Source of the DNA: Acidobacteriaceae bacterium KBS 83
GTDB taxonomy: Bacteria > Acidobacteriota > Terriglobia > Terriglobales > Acidobacteriaceae
Reading direction: 5' to 3'
Length of the DNA: 64,000 nucleotides
Assembly (NCBI GenBank): GCA_000381585.1
Contig: KB906734.1
Coordinates: 434,001 to 498,000 of the forward strand
Shown: positions 44,543 to 52,560 of the stretch, piece by piece
How positions within the stretch are numbered: position 1 is the first letter of the stretch
Layout of the letters: each line of letters begins with the position of its first letter
Notes under the pieces: model-generated
Databases searched by the model: none
The model's input: the letters and a program-made list of their open reading frames with translations, nothing else
Told to the model about the DNA's origin: nothing
Translations under genes and position numbers: made by a program

Positions 44543-46012
44543 CTATTTCACAGTGATGTAAGTGACACGGTGAACCTTAATGTGTGCCGCGTCGATGGCG
44601 TAGTAGCCGAGACGATGTACGCCTGGTGAGAGGGTGAGCGTAGCACGCAGTTCGTTGCTGCTACCGTAGCCAACGCGCTTTACGCCATCCACCCAGAGTT
44701 CCATGAAGACTGCCGGGTTCTGGCTGGTTCCATCCGCGAGGATGTTTACCGTGGTTCCGGATTTGAGCCAGGGGCTGCATACATTGATACCGGGCTTGAT
44801 GGGTGCTACGCATGCCCCGCCTGGATATGGACTGGTGTTGGTGAAGATGGTGAAGATGGGCCCGTTGCCCGATCCTGCGGAGAGCATTGCCAGGTCGGTC
44901 TTGCCGTCGCGGTTGTAGTCGCCGAAGACCAGTTCCTCGGGAACGCCGTTTGCGTCAGGCAAGGGCTGGGTGCTGATCACAGCGAAGGATTGTGTCGGGT
45001 CGCCCTGGAGTATTTTGATCTCGGCCCCGGAGGCTGAGGTGGATATGTAGGCAATGTCCGGAAATCCATCTCCATTCATGTCCGCCACAGCAAGGGGACC
45101 GCTCAGCGACGGATCGCCGATCAGTTTGACTTTGAAAGTGCGATCCTTCTGCCCATAGCCGATGCCCAATGTGGGTCCGTTGACCCCTCCGCCGGTTGCA
45201 TCCACGGTGACAAGGAGGTCGCTGACTCCGTCGCGATCCAGATCGGCTGTTTGAATGTTGTCGATCAGGCCGACAGCATTGGCGATGGGTGTAGTTACGA
45301 CGAAGTTGCCATGGCAATCACCATAGGCAACTCTGATCTGCGCCAGAGTCCCGGGCCCGGCTTCAATCCACGCGAGATCCTGGCACCCGTTGCCGTCGTA
45401 GTCGCCAACGGTGAGGTTGTAGGAGCCTCCGGTCCGGCTTGCCGCGGAACCGCCGAGAGTCGCGATCCAATGCGGCCCGGCGAAGCCGCCATGTCCATCG
45501 CCGCTGTAGAGTTCGAGAGCATTCCCATCGAGGATGACCGCGTCGAGATTCTGGTCTCCCGTGAAATCCGCTGTGACGGCCGCCAGAGCGGCGTTGCTGG
45601 AAATCGGAATCTTGCTATGGAGCTGGAAATTGCCGGGGAGCCCGCTCAGATAGTCGGCAAAGGTGCCACCAGTCGCGCCGGAACAGCTTGCGTCCGCGGT
45701 TGTGCTGACCAGCAGATCGTTCTTTCCGTTGTGCTTGAAGTCGCCACCCACCAGCGGGCTCGCCGGGCAATAGGCCGTCGGGATCACCCAGTTGGCATAA
45801 GCGCCTACGCCGTTCGATTTGAAACCATAGATATCCACCGAAGGAGAGACTGCGAGGAAATCGGTAAGGCCGTCGTTATTGAAATCGCCCTGAATGAAGG
45901 AGTGGGTGGAAAAGGGAACGGCCCTGTCTGTCGGTGTGAAGGTGATGTCCTGAGCCAGCGCGGAACTGGCAATCAAGGCAAAGCTCGCTAAGATTGGCAG
46001 CATTCTTTTCAT
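44543..46012 (-). CDS. Secreted FG-GAP/VCBS-repeat propeller protein
   Basis: A 489-residue exported protein: signal peptide MKRMLPILASFALIASSALA, then at least five integrin-like FG-GAP calcium repeats with D-x-N/D-x-D-G: GDFNNDGLTDFLAV, GDYDGNGCQDLAWI, ADLDRDGVSDLLVT, ADMNGDGFPDIAYI, and GDYNRDGKTDLAML. A final Ig-like domain (about residues 400-489) has VCSPWLKSGTTVNILADG and a short beta tail. A calcium-dependent surface or matrix protein is likely. ATG 46012 fits the signal peptide, although the ribosome site (CAGGAGAG) is about 12 nt away; a GTG upstream (46036) is possible. Confidence 0.82.
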   Translation of the reverse strand: MKRMLPILASFALIASSALAQDITFTPTDRAVPFSTHSFIQGDFNNDGLTDFLAVSPSVDIYGFKSNGVGAYANWVIPTAYCPASPLVGGDFKHNGKNDLLVSTTADASCSGATGGTFADYLSGLPGNFQLHSKIPISSNAALAAVTADFTGDQNLDAVILDGNALELYSGDGHGGFAGPHWIATLGGSAASRTGGSYNLTVGDYDGNGCQDLAWIEAGPGTLAQIRVAYGDCHGNFVVTTPIANAVGLIDNIQTADLDRDGVSDLLVTVDATGGGVNGPTLGIGYGQKDRTFKVKLIGDPSLSGPLAVADMNGDGFPDIAYISTSASGAEIKILQGDPTQSFAVISTQPLPDANGVPEELVFGDYNRDGKTDLAMLSAGSGNGPIFTIFTNTSPYPGGACVAPIKPGINVCSPWLKSGTTVNILADGTSQNPAVFMELWVDGVKRVGYGSSNELRATLTLSPGVHRLGYYAIDAAHIKVHRVTYITVK

Positions 46013-46289
46013 GGGCACTTTAAACTCTCCTGCCACAGCAGTGATTTTGGTTGTCTGCCCCGTGTGCTGCTATTTCCTTGCAGCAGACGCGGAGTAGCTG
46101 TGGATCTATGTCGCCGCTGATAACTTGTAGAGGCTCGCAGGTAATTTAGGGAAGTGGCATCTATAACAAGGGAGAGCTAGTGAAGTCTCAGTCAAGAAGG
46201 AAAGAATCGACTTACAACTATCTATGTAACAAGGGGATAGGTGCATTTTGGGAATGCGTATCAAATGCGGAAGAATGGCTGGCTTGTAC

Positions 46290-46323
46290 CACGGAAGTAG
46301 TAGTTTTTACTATTACCTCCGTG
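46290..46323. other. Near-perfect 15-bp hairpin in a 525-bp intergenic region
   Basis: The arms 46290-46304 and 46309-46323 match at 13 of 15 positions around a TTTT loop. No T tract follows, so it is not a standard terminator; it may be an RNA element or protein site. The rest of the 46013-46403 gap (A+T-rich) has no gene I can support. Confidence 0.35.
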
Positions 46324-46403
46324 CGCGCAGATGAGTGATTTGATCGTTCGAGATAGCCGCAGCGAAATGGCTGGGAGATATCGGGAAGCAGTTCTATGAA
46401 GGA

Positions 46404-46433
46404 AAAGGCCACTCCGGGTCAAGTGGCCTTTTT
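46404..46433. terminator. Hairpin terminator with T tract (GGCCACT family)
   Basis: AAAGGCCACT, loop CCGGGTCA, AGTGGCCTTTTTT: a 9-bp stem and a run of Ts on the plus strand, and A/T-rich flanks on the minus strand. It follows the small secreted gene that ends at 46538 on the minus strand. Confidence 0.7.
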
Positions 46434-46537
46434 TATCGTCCCTCGATGCGTTGCTTACTTAGCAGACAGTATTCGTCCCCGTTCTTTGCAGGATCGCACC
46501 ATTCGACGCCCACCTGGACGTTCGTGCGCCAGTTCCA

Positions 46538-46837
46538 TTATTTGCCAATAGAGACGGTGGAATTGCTGCTTAGAATGCTGGATACGACTGTGACGACTGA
46601 ACCGGCAGGATGATGCTCCGTTGCAGTATTGGTGATGATTCGAGTTCCTACAGGCAGCTTCACAGCAAGAACCTCGTCTTCCTTCAAGGTCGCGATCTTA
46701 TCGCCAAGCTTGAGCTCAAGCGGAATACCAGTGTTGTTTTGCAGATTGAACTTAACTTTCTTTTCCGCATGAGCCACAGGCAGCGCGGCGAGAAGAATCA
46801 GTGCGAAGCAGGACGCGAAAGCAGCACGAACTTTCAT
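46538..46837 (-). CDS. Small secreted protein, paralog 1
   Basis: A 99-residue exported protein: signal peptide MKVRAAFASCFALILLAALPVAHA, then a mature domain of 75 residues with KVKFNLQNNTGIPLELKLGDKIATL, VKLPVGTRIITNTATEHHPAG and VSSILSSNSTVSIG. GAGGA precedes the ATG. The mature part aligns along its length with the neighbour at 47257 (PLELK[IL]GDK[IV]ATL, KLPVGTRI[IT]TNTAT, S(N/D)ST(V/L)SI), so it arose by tandem duplication. It is probably a small beta-barrel/beta-sandwich; I do not recognise a family. TTGCA about 49 nt upstream of the ATG and a TGTCC element 214 nt upstream are candidate control sites. Confidence 0.75.
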   Translation of the reverse strand: MKVRAAFASCFALILLAALPVAHAEKKVKFNLQNNTGIPLELKLGDKIATLKEDEVLAVKLPVGTRIITNTATEHHPAGSVVTVVSSILSSNSTVSIGK

Positions 46838-47050
46838 AACACTTCCTCCTCGGTGATGCAGCGCCGCGACGAGCGTCGCTGCGCGTGCAACATAGCTGCA
46901 CGTGATGTGACAATTGACCGGCATATTCGCTTAGCGCACCGCCTTGTGCTGCTCTCTGTTGGGTGGGCGATGAGATAGCAAAGCGCAGGGATGAGTGACG
47001 ATCATGGAGTTGGTGTCTCTGCATCCGGCGGCAGAGAAGGAGCGATTAGG

Positions 47051-47087
47051 TGTCCGATTTCACGCGCGGAGTGGCCGGAAGCGGACA
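47051..47087 (-). promoter_or_regulatory. TGTCC element, copy C (upstream of paralog 1)
   Basis: Minus strand: TGTCC-GCT-TCCGG-C-CAC, then to GGACA, 37 bp. The outer half-sites form a perfect 7-bp inverted repeat (GTGTCCG/CGGACAC). It lies 214 bp upstream of the paralog-1 ATG, just past the terminator of paralog 2. Confidence 0.55.
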
Positions 47088-47132
47088 CTGCGGAGGACAA
47101 CCGCGCCGGCGATCGATAGATGCAAACGCGCG

Positions 47133-47160
47133 AAGGGCCTCTCCATGCGGATTGACCCTT
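47133..47160. terminator. Imperfect hairpin terminator
   Basis: AAGGGCCTCTCC and GGATTGACCCTT pair at 9 of 12 positions around ATGC, followed by CTGTTT. It is the degenerate member of the same hairpin family and follows paralog 2 on the minus strand. Confidence 0.45.
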
Positions 47161-47256
47161 CTGTTTGCAGCGGAAGCAGCCGTTCCGAGCGATAGTGCGC
47201 GGCAACGCTCAGCAGAACCGCGAGGTAGACCCGACAGTATCGCTTGCAGATTGTGG

Positions 47257-47601
47257 CTACTTGATTGACAGCGTCGAGTCGCTATACATACCTGGGATGA
47301 TTTCAGCGATAACGTCGCCGACCTTGTGGTTTGCCGTTGCGGTGTTCGTGGTGATGCGTGTTCCCACCGGCAGTTTCTCACTCACAACCTGGCCTGCCTG
47401 AAGCGTCGCGACCTTATCCCCGATCTTCAACTCCAGCGGGGCGCCGGTGTCGTTGCGGAGATTGATTTTGATGGTTCGCTGTCCATTGCTGCGGTATAGC
47501 GCATGAACAGGTGCAGGAATACTGACCGAGGCATAGGCTGCGGGAAGTGCGGCGAGGAAAAGGATTGCAGCGGAGCTAGTAAGAGCGGTACGAATTTTCA
47601 T
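47257..47601 (-). CDS. Small secreted protein, paralog 2
   Basis: A 114-residue exported protein: signal peptide MKIRTALTSSAAILFLAALPAAYA, a spacer (SVSIPAPVHALYRSNGQ), then TIKINLRNDTGAPLELKIGDKVATLQ, KLPVGTRITTNTATANHKVGDV, and SDSTLSIK. It is the paralog of the 99-residue protein at 46538, with a 15-residue longer mature N-terminus. GGGAG precedes the ATG. TTGCA lies 44 nt upstream of the ATG, and the TGTCC element about 350 nt upstream. No family name. Confidence 0.75.
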   Translation of the reverse strand: MKIRTALTSSAAILFLAALPAAYASVSIPAPVHALYRSNGQRTIKINLRNDTGAPLELKIGDKVATLQAGQVVSEKLPVGTRITTNTATANHKVGDVIAEIIPGMYSDSTLSIK

Positions 47602-47952
47602 GACATCTCCCAGTTGTGTTGTTGCGAATCGGCGCGGGCGGCGCTGCAAATCGCTGTCACCGCCGCCAGTAACGTGCTCGTGAGCAAATACGACGGTTGA
47701 AGTGCACGGTTCAAGTATTTCTGTCGCCTTGTTTTATGTTGTGTGTCCGGTGGCACGAGACAACAAGGAACAGGGACGGGGAGCAAATGTAGGCGGAGCT
47801 GATACAGAGAAAGATCGAATTTGTCATCTCTGCGGCTACGTTCTCCTTATCCTGATTCATGGCACGTCTGCTGCCGAAGTTGTCCGGCGAGTTGTGGCAT
47901 CGAGTTTTCAATCAGTTGCGTGCGCAATGAGGACGCCATCGCGCGATCGCGG

Positions 47953-47988
47953 TGTCCATTCCTGCGCGCGGGTGCCCGGAATCGGACA
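47953..47988 (-). promoter_or_regulatory. TGTCC element, copy B (upstream of paralog 2)
   Basis: Minus strand: TGTCC-GAT-TCCGG-G-CAC, then to GGACA, 36 bp. It is 352 bp upstream of the paralog-2 ATG, immediately after the terminator hairpin of ahcY. Confidence 0.55.
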
Positions 47989-48027
47989 TTGTGGTACTGG
48001 ATCAGTACGAATTGCATACAAATGCGA

Positions 48028-48055
48028 AAAGGTCACTCCTGGCGGAGTGACCTTT
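48028..48055. terminator. Hairpin terminator of ahcY
   Basis: AAAGGTCACTCC, loop TGGC, GGAGTGACCTTT: a perfect 12-bp stem followed by CTTTA. It ends ahcY (stop at 48081, minus strand) and belongs to the same hairpin family as those at 44495 and 46404. Confidence 0.8.
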
Positions 48056-48080
48056 CTTTATTGGTGCTTGGTTCCGTTAC

Positions 48081-49526
48081 TTAGTAGCGGTAGTGGTCAG
48101 CCTTGTAGGGACCTTCGACAGGCACGCCGATGTAGTCGGCCTGCTTCCTGGAAAGCTGAGTGAGCTTCACGCCGATCTTTTCGAGATGGAGGCGCGCCAC
48201 TTCTTCGTCGAGCTTCTTGGGTAGGGTGTAGACATCGACTTTGTAAGTGTCCTTGTTCTTCCAGAGGTCGAGCTGCGCGAGCGTCTGGTTGGAGAAGCTG
48301 TTGGACATGACGAAGCTGGGATGGCCGGTGGCGCAGCCCAGGTTCACCAGGCGACCTTCGGCGAGAAGGAAGATCGCGTTGCCGCCGGGGAAGGTGTACT
48401 TGTCGACCTGCGGCTTGATGTTGAGCTTGGTAACGCCTTTCGTGCTGTTCAGGCGGTCCATCTGGATCTCGTTGTCGAAGTGACCGATGTTGCAGACGAT
48501 GGCCTGGTCCTTCATCTGCTCCATGTGCTCGTAAGTGATGATGTCGACGTTGCCCGTGCAGGTGACGTAAATATCGCCGCGGCCGAGCGTGTCTTCGAGC
48601 GTGGTGACTTCGAAGCCTTCCATCGCGGCCTGCAGGGCGTTGATGGGATCGATCTCGGTGACGATGACACGCGCACCCATGCCACGGAGCGAGTGCGCAG
48701 AGCCCTTGCCCACGTCACCGTAGCCGCAGATGACGGCGACTTTGCCGGCGACCATGACATCGGTGGCGCGCTTGATGCCGTCCGCGAGCGACTCACGGCA
48801 GCCATAGAGGTTGTCGAACTTCGATTTGGTCACCGAGTCGTTTACGTTGATGGCAGGAACGAGGAGCTTGCCCTGCTCCATCATCTTGTAGAGGCGATGG
48901 ACGCCGGTGGTGGTCTCTTCGGAGACGCCGCGCCATTCCTTGGCGACGTTGGTCCAGCGCTTGGGGTCCTTCTTCAGGGTTTCGTTGAGGAGGTGCTTGA
49001 TGACCTGCTCTTCCTCGCTCTCGGCGGGAGCATCGACCCAGCTACGGTCGCCCTTCTCGAGCTCGACGCCTTTGTGGATGAGCAGCGTGGCGTCGCCGCC
49101 ATCATCGACGATGAGCTGGGGACCGAGGCCGCCCTTGTGCGCGAGAGCCTGCGCGGTACACCACCAGTATTCTTCGAGCGTCTCGCCCTTCCAGGCGAAG
49201 ACCGGAACGCCCGCGGCAGCAATGGCGGCGGCAGCGTGGTCCTGGGTGGAGAAGATGTTGCACGAGGCCCAGCGCACGGAGGCGCCGAGATCGACCAGCG
49301 TCTCGATCAAGACGGCGGTCTGGATCGTCATGTGCAGCGAGCCGGTGACGCGCACGCCGGCGAGCGGCTTCGATGGCGCGTATTTGGCGCGGATGGCCAT
49401 GAGGCCGGGCATCTCCTGCTCGGCGATGGTGATCTCTTTGCGGCCCCAGTCGGCGAGCGAGATGTCGGCGACTTTGTAGTCGGCGGTGGACGTGGGGGCG
49501 GCGGTCTGCGACAGAGTTGTGGCCAC
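48081..49526 (-). CDS. ahcY: Adenosylhomocysteinase (S-adenosylhomocysteine hydrolase)
   Basis: A 481-residue cytosolic NAD enzyme that splits S-adenosylhomocysteine into adenosine and homocysteine in the methylation cycle. [57 protein letters not shown] and [15 protein letters not shown] are the substrate side; [15 protein letters not shown] is the NAD-binding glycine motif; [11 protein letters not shown] and the C-terminal KADHYRY are conserved. Length is typical for bacterial enzymes with the 40-residue insert. The start is GTG with AAGGAG five bases upstream. No S-adenosylhomocysteine riboswitch is seen upstream. Confidence 0.97.
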   Translation of the reverse strand: MATTLSQTAAPTSTADYKVADISLADWGRKEITIAEQEMPGLMAIRAKYAPSKPLAGVRVTGSLHMTIQTAVLIETLVDLGASVRWASCNIFSTQDHAAAAIAAAGVPVFAWKGETLEEYWWCTAQALAHKGGLGPQLIVDDGGDATLLIHKGVELEKGDRSWVDAPAESEEEQVIKHLLNETLKKDPKRWTNVAKEWRGVSEETTTGVHRLYKMMEQGKLLVPAINVNDSVTKSKFDNLYGCRESLADGIKRATDVMVAGKVAVICGYGDVGKGSAHSLRGMGARVIVTEIDPINALQAAMEGFEVTTLEDTLGRGDIYVTCTGNVDIITYEHMEQMKDQAIVCNIGHFDNEIQMDRLNSTKGVTKLNIKPQVDKYTFPGGNAIFLLAEGRLVNLGCATGHPSFVMSNSFSNQTLAQLDLWKNKDTYKVDVYTLPKKLDEEVARLHLEKIGVKLTQLSRKQADYIGVPVEGPYKADHYRY

Positions 49527-49682
49527 GGGGGCTCCTTAGCTGGCTTGAAAGATATTGCGACACTTAAGGATATCGTGGATGACGGTTACCCCGAAACCAG
49601 CCCCGGCGGGTGGCAGCGGGTGAGGGTTGAGGGGGGCTTCAGAGGGTCCGAGGTGGCCTGGAGAGCCGTGGAGGAAATCAGA

Positions 49683-49725
49683 GAAAAAAGACGCGGCAGA
49701 CTGAGAGGATGCGGTCTGCCGCGTG
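49683..49725 (-). terminator. Terminator of the secreted gene at 49754
   Basis: On the minus strand an 11-bp stem (ACGCGGCAGAC/GTCTGCCGCGT, 49692-49725) is followed by a TTTTTT run, a classical Rho-independent terminator just 28 bp after the gene's stop. Confidence 0.85.
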
Positions 49726-49753
49726 GAGGCCCTATGTTAGGGGCAATCAGGCG

Positions 49754-51472
49754 TTACCAGCGGTCGTGACCCGAATCGTGGCCGGGATCGTTGTCATCGA
49801 CGCCGGTGCCGGGAGCGAAGGCGACGCCGCGCAGCACTTCGGCGAAGCCTGCCTGGCGCACGATGGAGAACCGCTGCTTCGCGGCGACGGTTGCGTCGGT
49901 GTTCGAGAGGCGATCGTTGATGGCAACGAGGCGGTTGGGATCGGCACCGGTGTCACCGCCGCCGCTGATGGTCGAGGTGATGGCCCAGATGGTTACGGTG
50001 CCGTCACGGTTGACGCGGCCTTCCATGTTGCGCAGGCCATCGGTTGCCGGTGACCAGGGCAGGCTGGTCGCCGCGTTGGTGCCAGTCGGATAGCCGTGCA
50101 CGGAGTAGGGCACGCCGAGCTGCAGCCCGCTGGTGAGGGTGTATGCGAGATTCCAGGTGTTGGTGGTTTTGTTGAAGATCCACTTCTGCAGGCCCGCGGT
50201 GGTTTGCGCGGCGGCATGGGTGTAGAGAGTGGAGTCGTCGGCGAATCCGTCACCTTCATCAGCTACGTAGAGAGTGGTCGCGTTGGCAAACCAGAGCGCG
50301 AAGGGAAAGGCCACGGGATTGGCGTTTTTGGCTAGCGCCGTGGGGAAACCGGCGAGGATGCACATGTTGGAGGGAAGGCCCGTAGTCTGGAGGGCGGCTG
50401 GATCGTAGGTAAGTGGCATGGTGGGAAGCTGTGCATTCGCGGCCGGCAGACCGACGCCGTTGGGGCAGGCTTTGCCGGTGGTGTCGACGAAGTAGACGGT
50501 GTTGACGCCGTTGCTGCCGCTGCCCTTGGTGTAATAGAGCACATTGTTGAAGATCGTCATGCCACGGAAGTTGTCGTCCTTGCCGACCTTGTCGGCCTTG
50601 TCACCGAGCTGAGTGACGGAGAAGCTGGCGACTGGCGTGGGCGTGCCGGGATCCTGCTGGGCCTCATGCTTGCCGCTGAGGTCGATGAACTGCGCACCAG
50701 CGCCGAGAACAATGCCGACGGGCTGCGGGTTGGCCCCGTTGCCGGCGTTCCCCGCGGTGTAGACGATGGCGTTGCCGTCAGAGTTATTTAGGATTGCCGA
50801 CCGGCCGTTGTTGCCGCTGTAGGCATTGATCTCGGTGAAGCTGAAATGGCTGTTGCGGTCTACGGTGGCTACCCCGCGAAGGAATTCCTGCCCGACGGGA
50901 TTGGTCGGATCGAGGGCGAGCGGGGTGTTGGAGTTCGAGACGTCGATGGTGTTCACCGGGGCGACGTAGCCCATGAAGGTGAGCGCGCGATGATCGGTCG
51001 AGAGATGAAGGGCGATCTCTGACTTGGAGCTGAAGCTGGTGACGAGTTGATCGCTCGTGCTCTTGATCCCGCGATCGAGACTGTTGGGGACTTCGAGCGA
51101 GTCGAGGAAACGGCCGTCGGGCGTGATCTGATCGAGGAAGATGCGTGAGGTGATACCGAACGAGGGGTCGTAGAGGACATCATTGAAGACGCCAGGGTAC
51201 GTGCCGTTGTAGGGAGCGCCCGTAGCGGCGCCGCAGCCGCCTTGAGTACTTGCGCAGTTGGGCGGCAGGATGGTGCCGACCTTCACGTTCGCGGGGTTGT
51301 TGTCGTAGACGCTACGGCTGACAACGAGATTGCCGGGCGCGAAGTGGTCTTTGTCCCGGTGGTCCCGGTTCTGCTGAGCTCCGGCGGCAAGTGAGGCCAG
51401 AGCGAGGCCCAATACGGTGGTGGCTTGCGCCAGAGTGTGGATGGTGCGGCGGCTATTGCTCGGTTGATGCAT
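49754..51472 (-). CDS. Secreted propeller-like protein, family not named
   Basis: A 572-residue exported protein: a long signal peptide (MHQPSNSRRTIHTLAQATTVLGLALASLAAGA), then repeats that look like beta-propeller blades (NLVVSRSVYDNNPANVKVG, VFNDVLYDPSFGITSRIFLD, SFTEINAYSGNNGRSAILNN, FRGMTIFNNVLYYTKGSGSNG, FALWFANATTLYVADEG), ending DDNDPGHDSGHDRW, a His/Asp-rich tail. The start at 51472 fits GGGGAG 9 nt upstream. Similar proteins are known to me only as uncharacterised surface proteins. A metal role for the His/Asp tail is inference. Confidence 0.7.
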   Translation of the reverse strand: MHQPSNSRRTIHTLAQATTVLGLALASLAAGAQQNRDHRDKDHFAPGNLVVSRSVYDNNPANVKVGTILPPNCASTQGGCGAATGAPYNGTYPGVFNDVLYDPSFGITSRIFLDQITPDGRFLDSLEVPNSLDRGIKSTSDQLVTSFSSKSEIALHLSTDHRALTFMGYVAPVNTIDVSNSNTPLALDPTNPVGQEFLRGVATVDRNSHFSFTEINAYSGNNGRSAILNNSDGNAIVYTAGNAGNGANPQPVGIVLGAGAQFIDLSGKHEAQQDPGTPTPVASFSVTQLGDKADKVGKDDNFRGMTIFNNVLYYTKGSGSNGVNTVYFVDTTGKACPNGVGLPAANAQLPTMPLTYDPAALQTTGLPSNMCILAGFPTALAKNANPVAFPFALWFANATTLYVADEGDGFADDSTLYTHAAAQTTAGLQKWIFNKTTNTWNLAYTLTSGLQLGVPYSVHGYPTGTNAATSLPWSPATDGLRNMEGRVNRDGTVTIWAITSTISGGGDTGADPNRLVAINDRLSNTDATVAAKQRFSIVRQAGFAEVLRGVAFAPGTGVDDNDPGHDSGHDRW

Positions 51473-51643
51473 GGACAACTGTCTCCCCTCGCGGTTCGCG
51501 CGATATAGCGGGCTGTACGCTCGCCGCATGCGAGGCTAGCAGTGAGAGATGAGCGGGGAGTTACAGATGTGTAACGGGAGTGTTGCGGCGAGAATTCATG
51601 CCGGCGCGCGATGCAGAGTGCACCGCGCGCACGGGCGGTCGTC

Positions 51644-52189
51644 CTACATGAGGTACTGCTGCTGCTTGCCCTTGCCCGGAGTCAGCGCCCGGCGGCGGTC
51701 GAGTTCCTCGCGCACCAGATTGAGGCCGAAGATGCAGGTCTCGAACTTCTCCGAGAGGCGCTCGAAGAGCGGCGCTTCACGCGCGTACTCGAAGAGATTG
51801 AAGGCGGCGACGATCGAATAGGAGTCGCGCCCGGTCTCTACCAGCCGCTCGAAGCTGATGGGCTTCGACGAAACACCTATGGCCTCCGGATACATTCCGG
51901 CGAAGAATAGTGCGTAATCGCCGATCTGCTTGCGAGCGGAGCGCTCGGCATCGAAGGACGCTGCGGTGCCGTTAACCGGGTCGGCGGCGAGGAGCATGGC
52001 ATCCAGATCGCGCAGCGGACGGCCGATCTCGTCGCGCAGGGAGTAGATGCGTTCGTTTTCAGTGAAGTCGGTAAGCAGGTCAGCCACGTAGGTAGAGATT
52101 TCGGCGTCGTCGACGCCGGCCCCCTGGCTGTAGCAGTCTCCCACAAGCTCGTGGAAGAGCGAACGGAGCATGTGTTCCTGGGGAACCAT
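51644..52189 (-). CDS. Conserved hypothetical protein
   Basis: A 181-residue soluble, helix-rich protein with no signal peptide: MVPQEHMLRSLFHELVGDCYSQGAG, DAEISTYVADLLTDF, YALFFAGMYPEAIG, FERLVETGRDSYSIVAAFNLFEYA, and a basic C-terminus. The start at ATG 52189 has AAAGGA upstream (a TTG/ATG run further up is unsupported). I know no function; the compact helical pattern and Tyr/Phe-rich line suggest a regulator or scaffold. Confidence 0.6.
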   Translation of the reverse strand: MVPQEHMLRSLFHELVGDCYSQGAGVDDAEISTYVADLLTDFTENERIYSLRDEIGRPLRDLDAMLLAADPVNGTAASFDAERSARKQIGDYALFFAGMYPEAIGVSSKPISFERLVETGRDSYSIVAAFNLFEYAREAPLFERLSEKFETCIFGLNLVREELDRRRALTPGKGKQQQYLM

Positions 52190-52560
52190 GGCAGGAGTCC
52201 TTTCAGCGACCAAGTACTGCAAGCTGGTGCGCGGACCGCGTCCGGTATCCATTAAGCATTTCACTGCATACCTACAGTGAAAGTGCTCTTCTGCAGGAGA
52301 GGACTCCCGTGTCGAGCCTGGTCATCCGCTCCATCCCGGCCTGACTTACCTCACCGTCGTGAGTTTCAACAGGTGGGGACATTATTTGAACGTGAATGTA
52401 GCGTGATAGTTGCGTGAAACCAATAGCACGCTTGGGTCGGGGGCATAGTTCTTTAGCAGTCACTCTCGGGGAGTGCGAGAGCGTTTTCTCAATCGGCTCG
52501 GGTTCGGGGCAATTGTTTGCTGAGGTGCGCTCTCATTCCACGCCGATGCGTTAAGAGCCT
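52190..52560. other. Intergenic region, no gene seen
   Basis: A 371-bp gap holding the upstream region of the hypothetical gene ending at 51644 (minus) and the downstream region of the aspartic protease gene (minus). Nothing else recognisable. Confidence 0.4.

Noticed and set aside
43475-47700. True sigma-54 promoters near the TGTCC elements
   Set aside because: Boxes TGGCAC and TTGCA are present in parts, but no site keeps the required GG-N10-GC spacing.
49527-49680. S-adenosylhomocysteine riboswitch upstream of ahcY
   Set aside because: The region shows no conserved riboswitch core that I can recognise; only a good Shine-Dalgarno is seen.
48321-49769. 482-residue plus-strand frame opposite ahcY
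   Set aside because: Antisense shadow of adenosylhomocysteinase.
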